Below are positions 43,388-50,292 of a stretch of 64,000 nucleotides of DNA, piece by piece; the first letter of the stretch is position 1; every line of letters begins with the position of its first letter. The position numbers were made by a program, and so were the translations under genes. The DNA is taken from contig CAYMAS010000002.1 of assembly GCA_964388485.1 (NCBI GenBank), positions 62,001 through 126,000 on the forward strand, written 5' to 3'. Below the pieces are notes generated by a model, which saw only the letters and a list, made by a program, of their open reading frames with translations, had not been told where the DNA came from and made no database searches. Source of the DNA: JBCDKH01 sp964388485 (GTDB lineage Bacteria; Planctomycetota; Phycisphaerae; Tepidisphaerales; Tepidisphaeraceae).

Positions 43388-43654
43388 CTAGGCCTGCTCG
43401 TCCGTCTTGGCGGCGGCGACCTGGCGGTCGTGGGCCTTGCGAATCGGGTTCTTGCCGGCGACGCCCATCGCGACTCGAAGCGGCTTGGAGTGACCTTCGC
43501 TGAGCACGGCGGGCCGGCACAGGGCCCGCATCTTGTCGCCGCTTCGGCCGCTGAGCAGGTGGCGGCGCTTGGTCCGCTGGTGCTTGAGCTTACCGGTGCC
43601 GGTCACCTTGAAACGCTGCAGGACACTCTTGCGGGGCTTGAACTTGTAGGCCAT
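43388..43654 (-). CDS. rpmI: 50S ribosomal protein L35
   Basis: An 88-residue protein starting MAYKFKPRKSVLQRFKVTGTG, then KLKHQRTKRRHLLSGRSGDKMRAL. L35 is usually about 65 residues; here a C-terminal tail of about 20 residues rich in Lys and Ala extends it. The start ATG is one base after the TGA of the O-antigen-ligase-like gene, so it can be translated by coupling to that gene. rpmI and rplT thus appear at the end of a polysaccharide operon rather than after infC. Confidence 0.95.
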   Translation of the reverse strand: MAYKFKPRKSVLQRFKVTGTGKLKHQRTKRRHLLSGRSGDKMRALCRPAVLSEGHSKPLRVAMGVAGKNPIRKAHDRQVAAAKTDEQA

Positions 43655-43655
43655 A

Positions 43656-46037
43656 TCAGTCGGGTGGAACGCCGTTGCTCGACGAGTCGGGCGGAGAGGG
43701 TAGGCGCCCTCGGAGCTCATCGGCCACTTGAGGGTCCAGACGCTCGGGTTCGTCCGGAGCAAAGGCATTGTTCAGGTCCAGGGCGATGCGGATCTGCTCG
43801 TAGGCCTCCGGGCCATCGTCGAGCAGCTCCGCGAGCCGGAGGCGGAGGCGAAGCTCCTTTGGATTCAAGTCGATGGCGGTCCGAAGATGTTCAGCAGCAT
43901 CGTCAAGCCGCCCTGCAGCTTCGGCGAGTGCGGCTTGGCGAAGGATCGCCTTGCTATCGGGCCAACGTGTCGACCCGCCCGCGTACGCGGCATCGGCTGA
44001 CGACGCCTGACCCGCCATGACAAGGACGTCCCCGCGGCGAACGTAATAATCGGCATTAAAGACCGGCGCCTGGTCCGCGGCGAGGGCAAAACTTCGTTCC
44101 GCCTGCTCGAAACGGCTCTGCTGGACGAACCGGTCGCCCTCCGAAGCGGCCCGCTCGGCGAGGATCGTCGGCAACGCTGCAAAAACCGCAAAGCCGATCG
44201 ACGCCGTCGTGACGATCGCGAGGACGATGCCGTGCCACAGCCGGGAGCTGCGGTCACTATCCGCTTCGACGCCCGGTCCGCGGGCAACAGACCTGCGGCT
44301 GAGAGGCCCAAAGATCAGCACGGCTCCGAACAGCACCGCGGGCGAGAAGAGGACTATGTCGATCATCGAGTGGACCAGCAACGCTCCCAACGCCGCCAAC
44401 CCCGCTGCGAGGAGGAACGGCCCCGGCGTGTCGTCCACTTCCTCCAGGTCGACCGACTTTGCCGTCGCCAGCAGAACCGTCGCGACCATAACGAGCCCCG
44501 TTACGGCGGCCTGCATCAGCTCGAGCACGACGTATCCGACGTCGGCTGCAAAGTCGACGGTCGCCACCACCGGCACCACGGCAGCGAGGACCGCCGGCAT
44601 CACGGCCCCTCTCGCCCCGCCGGAAGCCGGCGTTCCTTCGGCGACAGGACTCTGCAAGACGTCCCGGGCCGTCAGGACGATCCACGCGACCATCAAGCCG
44701 AAGCCGACGAGGCCGAGTTCCGACAGTGGCCGCAGAAGGAGGTTGTGAGCGTCTTTGACCTCCTCCGCCGCCTGCGGCAGCCGGTGCAGCAGATAGGCAT
44801 CGCCGAAGCTCGCGAACCCGACGCCGAGGATCGGCTGATCCAGCCAGACCCCGATCGCCCCGAGCCAGTAGTAAAGCCGGAACTGGAGCGACACGTGCGG
44901 CATCTGCCCCGTCGTTGCTCCAAGCAGAAACAACGCCCCTGTGCCGAGCAGAACACACAGCACCGCGACGACCGCCAGCGTCTGGGGTCGTCGCAGCCTC
45001 GCCCGCAGCGGCCAGAGGACGACCAGGGCCAGACCCGCCAGCACGATCGCCGCCATCGCCGCCCTGCCGGCGGTGCGGACGAGCAGCCACGTCGCCGGCG
45101 GCACCAGCAGCAGCAGAATTGTCGCCAATTTCGTCGGATCGCGAAGCATCGCGGCGGTCACGGCGACCGCGACCAGCACCAGGCCGCCGATCAGCCACGG
45201 CCAGCTCGATGACGTCCCGCCGACCGCGGTGGCCAGGCTTCCGAGGGCAACCAGGCCCGCGACGATGCCGCCGTGCGACCACGGCGGGCAATCCTTCCGC
45301 AGCGACGACCAGGCGAGGCCGAGCGTCACGAGCAGCATCGATCCCAACGCCGCCGCATAGCTGTTGACGCTGCCGGTGAAGCCGCTGAACTCGCCACGGG
45401 TGACCCGGCCCAGAAACTGCGTCGCGGCGAAGCTGCCCGGCTCAAAGCCGCGGTCGCGGAGCAGGTCGTCGCCGCCGTCTTCGATGAGCCGGAGCGTGTC
45501 GGGCAGCTCCATCCCGACGTAGTAGAGCCCAGCCAGCACGTTTGCGGCCAAGACGCCCGCGGCGAGTCCGAAGCAGAGTCGGACGTCCGCCCAGGAGCGG
45601 CACGTGATCGCCAGCGTCCACGCCAACGCCGCGGCCGCGATCCAGCCGCTGCCCTCGACCAACGCCGCCCACGGATCGCCTGCCCAGAGGCAACTCAGCG
45701 TCGCCCAAATCGCGAAGGCGACCAGCGCCACGAGCGACGACGGCGTCCTCGTCGCCTCATCCGGCCTTAAGGTACGAGCCAGCAACGCCAGCACCAGCGG
45801 CACGAGGCAAAGGACGTCCAGCGTCAAGCTCACCGCCGGCCCCGCGTACCTCGCAGGAGGAAACTCCCCCGGCACCAGCGGCAGCACCGGCGTCACATCG
45901 CGAACGAAGGTCAGCGTGATCGCACGACCGGCGGCGAGTCCCGCGGCGAGGAGGAAGGCGATCCGTTGGAGCGTGGCGTGGTTGCGATCTTCTGGAAAAA
46001 CCACGGGGTCCCACTCTACCCCGCAAAGCTCATGCAC
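43656..46037 (-). CDS. O-antigen ligase/polymerase-like membrane protein with C-terminal TPR
   Basis: A 793-residue protein with a GTG start that overlaps the WecA-like gene by 8 bp. It has about twelve transmembrane helices. The ligase-type loop is QFRLYYWLGAIGVWLDQPILGVGFASFGD, matching the Wzy_C/O-antigen ligase signature, followed by PQAAEEVKDAHNLLLRPLSELGL with the conserved His. The last 130 residues are TPR-like (QAERSFALAADQAPVFNADYYVRRGDVLV; LRQAALAEAAGRLDDAAEHLRTAIDL). It would polymerise or ligate the polysaccharide in the periplasm. An alternative start lies further in, near VVFPED. Confidence 0.85.
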   Translation of the reverse strand: MHELCGVEWDPVVFPEDRNHATLQRIAFLLAAGLAAGRAITLTFVRDVTPVLPLVPGEFPPARYAGPAVSLTLDVLCLVPLVLALLARTLRPDEATRTPSSLVALVAFAIWATLSCLWAGDPWAALVEGSGWIAAAALAWTLAITCRSWADVRLCFGLAAGVLAANVLAGLYYVGMELPDTLRLIEDGGDDLLRDRGFEPGSFAATQFLGRVTRGEFSGFTGSVNSYAAALGSMLLVTLGLAWSSLRKDCPPWSHGGIVAGLVALGSLATAVGGTSSSWPWLIGGLVLVAVAVTAAMLRDPTKLATILLLLVPPATWLLVRTAGRAAMAAIVLAGLALVVLWPLRARLRRPQTLAVVAVLCVLLGTGALFLLGATTGQMPHVSLQFRLYYWLGAIGVWLDQPILGVGFASFGDAYLLHRLPQAAEEVKDAHNLLLRPLSELGLVGFGLMVAWIVLTARDVLQSPVAEGTPASGGARGAVMPAVLAAVVPVVATVDFAADVGYVVLELMQAAVTGLVMVATVLLATAKSVDLEEVDDTPGPFLLAAGLAALGALLVHSMIDIVLFSPAVLFGAVLIFGPLSRRSVARGPGVEADSDRSSRLWHGIVLAIVTTASIGFAVFAALPTILAERAASEGDRFVQQSRFEQAERSFALAADQAPVFNADYYVRRGDVLVMAGQASSADAAYAGGSTRWPDSKAILRQAALAEAAGRLDDAAEHLRTAIDLNPKELRLRLRLAELLDDGPEAYEQIRIALDLNNAFAPDEPERLDPQVADELRGRLPSPPDSSSNGVPPD

Positions 46038-47283
46038 CCCGACCGCTCTTCGCGGTGATCGTGTTCCCCCCGCGCTCCAGCAGCAGAATCACGCCGAGAA
46101 TTAAGCCCGTCTGCCCGAAAATGAGCCACGCGGCCAGCGGCGACTCGACGAGGGGCAACAGCAGGGCCGCCACGCCGGTCGCGGCGGTGATGAGCCAGAT
46201 GCACAGCACCGCCGTCCGCTTCGTCATGCCGCGGGCGACGAGGCGGTGGCTGAAGTGGTTCGTGTCGCCGACGAATGGGCTCAGGCCACGACTAAGGCGG
46301 ATCACGCTCACGACTGTCATGTCGTACAGCGGCACCGCCAGGACGATCAGCGGCGCGAAGACCCCGTACCACCCGCCGGCGAGCGACTCGCCCGGCTGCA
46401 GGTAGGTCGTCCGGACGGTCATGACGCCCAGCACCAGGCCGACGAAGAGGGAGCCCGAGTCGCCCATGAAGATGCGGGCCGGTCCGCCGCGGGGTGGGAA
46501 GTTCCAGACGAGGAAGCCGACGCACGCCCCAACGAACAGGGCCAGCGTCGCCGGCACGAAGACCTGCCCCGCCAGCACGCTCGTCACCATCAGCACGAGC
46601 CCACAGATCGCCGCCACCCCGCCGGCGAGACCGTCCATGTTGTCGAGGAAGTTCAGCGCGTTCGTCACCCCCGCGATCCACAGCACCGTCACGACCACGC
46701 TCGGCACGAGGCCCATCACCGTCAGCAGTCGCACCTCCGGAAACGGCAGCACGAGGGCGACGGTCAGACCGAGCTGAACGCCAAGCTTGACGAACGGCCC
46801 GAGCGGCCGGCGGTCGTCGATGAGGCCCAGCAGGTACATGCCGAAGCCGACGGCGAGGAAGGTAGCGATGAGTGGAAGTTGTTCGATGACTCCCGCCATG
46901 AGGTAGCGGTCGACTTCGAAGCCCGGGAAAGTCTTAACCGCACGTGGGATTACCACCACACTGCCATCGTGCTGCTCCAGTTCCGTCCCAACTGGAAATC
47001 GATCGAGCGGAAGCAGCATGAAGTCGAGGGCGACTACCAGAGCCATCGCCAGCGTGATCGGCACCGCCACGCCGAGGAAGATGCCGGTGCCGCCGCCCAG
47101 CGGCCGGGCGTCGTCGTGAATCTTGCGGTGCCCCGGCTTGTCGACCAGCCCGATCTTCGGGGCAAACCCAATCATCCACCGCGTCGCGACCAAGCTCACG
47201 ACCAGCCCCGCGACGAACAACACACCCAGGATCGTGACCAGCAGGGTTGGTGACACGCTCGACTCTACCGCGTCTTCTCCCAT
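46030..47283 (-). CDS. Undecaprenyl-phosphate GlcNAc-1-phosphate transferase-like (WecA/MraY family)
   Basis: A 417-residue polytopic enzyme. Diagnostic motifs are DKPGHRKIHDDARPLGGG (near residue 48), NALNFLDNMDGLAGGVA (catalytic DNxDG), RIFMGDSGSLFVGLVLG and DTNHFSHRLVARGMTKR. It links the first sugar phosphate to undecaprenyl phosphate in the inner membrane to start polysaccharide synthesis. It overlaps the ligase-like gene downstream, which supports one operon. Confidence 0.93.
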   Translation of the reverse strand: MGEDAVESSVSPTLLVTILGVLFVAGLVVSLVATRWMIGFAPKIGLVDKPGHRKIHDDARPLGGGTGIFLGVAVPITLAMALVVALDFMLLPLDRFPVGTELEQHDGSVVVIPRAVKTFPGFEVDRYLMAGVIEQLPLIATFLAVGFGMYLLGLIDDRRPLGPFVKLGVQLGLTVALVLPFPEVRLLTVMGLVPSVVVTVLWIAGVTNALNFLDNMDGLAGGVAAICGLVLMVTSVLAGQVFVPATLALFVGACVGFLVWNFPPRGGPARIFMGDSGSLFVGLVLGVMTVRTTYLQPGESLAGGWYGVFAPLIVLAVPLYDMTVVSVIRLSRGLSPFVGDTNHFSHRLVARGMTKRTAVLCIWLITAATGVAALLLPLVESPLAAWLIFGQTGLILGVILLLERGGNTITAKSGRGA

Positions 47284-47289
47284 CCCACC

Positions 47290-47378
47290 GGAGCGGCGTC
47301 GCTTGCGACGCGTTTCAAACGGAAGCGCTTCCCAACAGGTGGATCATTCTTCAAACCCGTCGCAAGCAACACCGCTCC
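47290..47378. repeat. REPIN-like inverted pair, diverged GGAG-type copy
   Basis: Arm 47290-47310 begins GGAG and is the same sequence as the arm at 32158. The opposite arm, 47358-47378, is its reverse complement with two mismatches. The inner hairpin CGTCGC-TT-GCGACG is intact in the first arm. It lies in the 120-bp gap between hemA and the WecA-like gene. Confidence 0.7.
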
Positions 47379-47403
47379 AACCCATCAGTCCCACGAAACG
47401 ACC

Positions 47404-48684
47404 TTACTCTTCATCAAGTCGGAACAGCTTCTCGACCGCGTGCCGGTACGTCGCGTGACGCTCGGGATCGGGCATGTCCCGCAGGCTCGATACCGGAGCG
47501 TGCAGCAGCTTGTTGACGAGTCGACGCGCCATCTCCTCGCTGGCGGCGGCGACCTGGTCTTTGTCTCCTTCGCTCATCGACTCCGGCAGCTTGCCGCGGA
47601 AACGTTCCAACTCCCCTTCCGCCGCCGCGTGGCCCTGCTGGTACAAGCGGTCGATCATCGGGCCCAGTTGCCGGCCCTGCTGCCAGCTGATGAATCGCTG
47701 CACGTGCTCTTCCACCATCCGCTCCGCCACCGTCAACTCGCTACGACGCCCGCCCGCCGCCGTCTCCGCCGCAGCCTGAAGGTCGTCCAGGTCGTACAGA
47801 TGCACATTGGCCACCCGCGACACCGCCGCGTCGACGTCCCGCGGCAGAGCGAGGTCGATGATGAACAGCGGCCGGTCCTCGCGACCTCGCATCGCGGCTC
47901 GAACGACTGCTTCGCTGACGATCGGCCTCGTGCTGCCGGTGCCGCAGACGATCAGATCCGCCTCGCCCAACCGCATCGGCAGGAGCTCGAGCAAACCACC
48001 GTCACCGCCGAAGTCTGCTGCGAATCGTGCCGCCTTCTCCGCATCACGACCCAGCACCGCCACGCCCGCCGGTCGGCCCGACGGTGCCCGGCTGTGGAAG
48101 TGCCGCAGGAGCAAGCGATTCATCTTCCCCGTGCCGATGCATAGGAGCTTTTTACCGCCGAGCGAGCCGAGGACGTCCTCCGCATGCGATGCCGCCGTCT
48201 CCGCGACGCCGCTGCGGATCGCCGCCAAGCCGGCTTCGGCCCGCACCTCGCGACCGACCTTGATCGCCCGCTGGAACAACCCGTGCAGCCGCCTGCCCAC
48301 CGTTCCGTGAGTCCGGGCCGCCTCGTAAGCCCGCCGGACCTGCCCTAGCACCTGCGACTCGCCCGGCACCATTGAATCAAGCGATGCCGACACGCGGAAC
48401 AGGTGTCGCACCGCCTCGGGCCCGCTTTGGACGAAGACGTGCTCGGGGGCCAAGCCTGTCGCGTCGCACCCTGCCAGAAGCGCCGCCCGGGCGTCGCCGG
48501 GCTCGCCCGAGACGTAGGCCTCAGTCCGATTGCAGGTGCTAACGACGACTACTTCCTCGCACCCGCCGACGCCTCTGGCGGTGTCGAGACGAGCCGGCAA
48601 GGCGGCGGCGGTGCATGCGACGCGTTCGCGCACATCGAGTGCGGCCGTTCGATAGCTGATGCCGGCGACGTGAATCCGGTTCAA
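47404..48684 (-). CDS. hemA: Glutamyl-tRNA reductase
   Basis: A 426-residue enzyme with a TTG start. Family motifs include VVVSTCNRTEAYV with the catalytic Cys, GESQVLGQVRRAYEAA, LFQRAIKVGREVR, IRSGVAETAASHA and the NADPH-binding LLCIGTGKMNRLLLRHF. It reduces glutamyl-tRNA to glutamate-1-semialdehyde, the first step of heme synthesis. The TTG start overlaps the TGA of a small upstream ORF (TTGA), and an AGGGAGG ribosome site lies eight bases before it inside that ORF, so translation may be coupled. Confidence 0.95.
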   Translation of the reverse strand: MNRIHVAGISYRTAALDVRERVACTAAALPARLDTARGVGGCEEVVVVSTCNRTEAYVSGEPGDARAALLAGCDATGLAPEHVFVQSGPEAVRHLFRVSASLDSMVPGESQVLGQVRRAYEAARTHGTVGRRLHGLFQRAIKVGREVRAEAGLAAIRSGVAETAASHAEDVLGSLGGKKLLCIGTGKMNRLLLRHFHSRAPSGRPAGVAVLGRDAEKAARFAADFGGDGGLLELLPMRLGEADLIVCGTGSTRPIVSEAVVRAAMRGREDRPLFIIDLALPRDVDAAVSRVANVHLYDLDDLQAAAETAAGGRRSELTVAERMVEEHVQRFISWQQGRQLGPMIDRLYQQGHAAAEGELERFRGKLPESMSEGDKDQVAAASEEMARRLVNKLLHAPVSSLRDMPDPERHATYRHAVEKLFRLDEE

Positions 48685-48797
48685 GCGTGGTCCTCCCTGA
48701 TGACCGGCTGATTGTCATGAATGACCGGCTGATTATCTTGAACGACCGGCTGACCGTCTAGAACGACCGGCTGAGAGTGGCACGTCCCGCGCGGCAT
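48681..48797 (-). CDS. Small repeat-bearing ORF coupled to hemA
   Basis: A 38-codon ORF from ATG 48797 whose TGA overlaps the TTG of hemA. A 21-bp tandem repeat, read in frame, gives four rounds of a seven-residue unit: QPVVLDG, QPVVQDN, QPVIHDN, QPVIRED. The open frame continues upstream to ATG 48887, so the exact start is unclear. It may be a leader peptide for hemA or a by-product of the repeat. Codon character cannot settle it. Confidence 0.45.
   Translation of the reverse strand: MPRGTCHSQPVVLDGQPVVQDNQPVIHDNQPVIREDHA
48701..48780. repeat. 21-bp tandem repeat upstream of hemA
   Basis: Three full copies and one partial copy of a 21-bp unit with core GACCGGCTGA, at 48701-48721, 48722-48742, 48743-48763 and 48764-48780. 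The first copies differ by only two or three bases. It sits directly before the hemA start codon. Confidence 0.85.
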
Positions 48798-48898
48798 GGA
48801 GGGCACGGTAGGTCGCCGCTGTGACAAGTGGCCGCTTTCACCGTTTGCGAGACGTGCGGCACGATGCCACAAGCCGCGTCTCAACAAGGCGACCAGCT

Positions 48899-49357
48899 TC
48901 AGACGAAGGAGTCGAGCAACGTCCCGCGAGTTGGTTGTGGCGTCTGATAAAGCCGGGCCAGATCGGCGGCGGGCACTTCCGGCGCCGTCGGCGTCTCAAC
49001 CGGGCGGTTCCAAACCTTCTCCCGCAGCAGCGTCTGCCACGGAGCCGGCAATGGAGCGGCAGGTGGCGGACAAGGCACCGGCAACGCGTCGAGCGGGGGA
49101 AGAACGTTCGCTTCGCCACCGGAACAGGCCTGGCACACGTCGATCACCTGTAACGGTTGCGACCGAAGCTGCAGGGCCGGTTGTGACGCCTGCAGGGGCT
49201 GCTGCGACTCTAGATCCGGCGTCGGCCCTCGTTGGACCACCTGGGCCGGAGGCGCGATTGCTCCGCGGATGGAGCGAACCAACTGAAGGTCGAGCGAAGC
49301 GACGAGAAGCGGGGCCAGGCGATCGAGCGACATGGCCCGACCCGTCTCAAGCGGCAT
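48899..49357 (-). CDS. Proline/glutamine-rich hypothetical protein
   Basis: A 152-residue ORF (ATG 49357, or ATG 49333 giving MSLDRLAPLLVASLDLQLVRS). The middle is rich in Pro and Gln (LESQQPLQASQPALQLRSQPLQ; LPVPCPPPAAPLPAPW) and the end reads DLARLYQTPQPTRGTLLDSF. No known domain is visible. The stop and start are well placed for hemA to follow, but the opposite strand also has long open frames here, so coding is only moderately supported. Confidence 0.4.
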   Translation of the reverse strand: MPLETGRAMSLDRLAPLLVASLDLQLVRSIRGAIAPPAQVVQRGPTPDLESQQPLQASQPALQLRSQPLQVIDVCQACSGGEANVLPPLDALPVPCPPPAAPLPAPWQTLLREKVWNRPVETPTAPEVPAADLARLYQTPQPTRGTLLDSFV

Positions 49358-49702
49358 GCGTCCGTGGCCGATGACCGGTTACAGCACTCTGAGCAGGGTC
49401 ATGGCAGTTCGTTTGTGCCGGTTACTGCCGTCGGGCAACGCTCGGCCTGTTTCCTGTCGGTGAACGGCATCCCCCGTCGTGGTGACCGAAACCTTCGAGC
49501 TTGATGTGAGTACAACGGGTATCTGCACGACTCGTTGATGGCTGAACCCGAGGCTGCGCATTTCGTGTGGAAAAGACTGTTGCCTTGATCCGGTCTGTGC
49601 CGATGAACGTAACAGCAACGGCATGAAAGGACGCTCAACAAGCCGCTGCCGAGCAACGCTCACCTGCTCTTGATCCGATAACAACCAATTGCTCAACCTT
49701 GA

Positions 49703-49730
49703 TTGACCTGATGCTCGAATCGCTTATGAT
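49703..49730 (+). promoter_or_regulatory. Sigma-70-like promoter
   Basis: TTGACC at 49703-49708 and TATGAT at 49725-49730 with a 16-bp spacer. It matches five of six consensus bases in each box and is the best such promoter noticed in the window. Expected start of transcription about 49737. Confidence 0.65.
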
Positions 49731-49736
49731 AACTTG

Positions 49737-49846
49737 GGCAAGATAAAACGGCTCCGCGGCCACGACAGCCGCCGCGTGACGAGCCGATGACGGCGCATTT
49801 TCTCCCCTCCGGAAGGCACCGCCCTAACAGGCGGTGTCTTCTCTTT
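49737..49846 (+). ncRNA. Candidate small RNA
   Basis: About 110 nt from the expected start to the end of a terminator. A first stem pairs CGGCTC with GAGCCG and encloses a GCGGC/GCCGC inner stem. A single-stranded AU-richer part (GCATTTTCTCCCCTCC) follows, then the terminator hairpin at 49814-49839. No convincing ORF lies on this strand. It does not match tRNA, tmRNA, 6S, RNase P or SRP RNA patterns that I can recognise. Confidence 0.45.
49814..49846 (+). terminator. Factor-independent terminator of the candidate small RNA
   Basis: A 10-bp stem (AGGCACCGCC with GGCGGTGTCT, one wobble, loop CTAACA) followed by TCTCTTT. Confidence 0.65.
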
Positions 49847-49880
49847 GGGCTCAGCCCGGCTGTATTGGCTCAGCCCGGCC

Positions 49881-50219
49881 TCAATTGAAGTCCCGACCCG
49901 CCAACACGTGCACGTGCAGGTGAAACACCGTCTGCCCCGCGCCGGCTCCGGTGTTGATCGCGATGCGAAAGTCCTCATGCCCCGCCTCGCGGGCCAGCTT
50001 CGCAGCCACTGTCAGCAGATGCCCAAGCAACGGCTCGTCCGTCGGCTCAGCGTGGGCGAGGCTGACGATCGGCTTCTTCGGCACGACCAGCAGGTGAAAT
50101 GGCGCTTGCGGGTCGATGTCCTCAAAGGCGATGCACTGCTCGTCCTCGTGCCGGACGTCTGCCGGGATCTGGCGGGCGATGATCTTCTGGAACAGCGTCG
50201 GCTCGGCTTCGTTAGACAT
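49881..50219 (-). CDS. HIT-family nucleotide-binding protein
   Basis: A 112-residue protein from ATG 50219 (MSNEAEPTLFQKIIARQIPADV). The HIT motif is HLHVHVL near the C-terminus; the central IDPQAPFHLLVVPKKPI and FRIAINTGAGAGQTVFHLHVHV match HINT-type phosphoramidases and purine-nucleotide hydrolases. Its natural substrate is unknown. A solitary gene between the candidate small RNA and the PpiD-like gene. Confidence 0.93.
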   Translation of the reverse strand: MSNEAEPTLFQKIIARQIPADVRHEDEQCIAFEDIDPQAPFHLLVVPKKPIVSLAHAEPTDEPLLGHLLTVAAKLAREAGHEDFRIAINTGAGAGQTVFHLHVHVLAGRDFN

Positions 50220-50292
50220 GACCAGATCGTCCCCCCTGTGGACCGACTCGGGCAACGCCTAAGTCTCGGGCAACGCCTAAGCTGGCGGGTTC

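Larger units (their letters stand above)
49358..49880. other. Intergenic region, less GC-rich, with a candidate small RNA
   Basis: About 520 bp with visibly lower GC than its surroundings. The short ORFs in it lack coding character. The right third holds a strong sigma-70-like promoter, a structured segment and a terminator on the plus strand, listed separately. The last 30 bp hold a 13-bp direct repeat (GGCTCAGCCCGGC) next to the HIT gene stop. In the left part I see no feature beyond a possible promoter for the minus-strand ORF. Confidence 0.6.

Noticed and set aside
49379..49696. Minus-strand ORF of 105 codons in the intergenic region
   Set aside because: Composition is unlike coding DNA of the neighbours and no domain is visible.
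49847..49880. 13-bp direct repeat GGCTCAGCCCGGC as an attachment site
   Set aside because: Two copies a few bases apart with no mobile gene near; too short to support.
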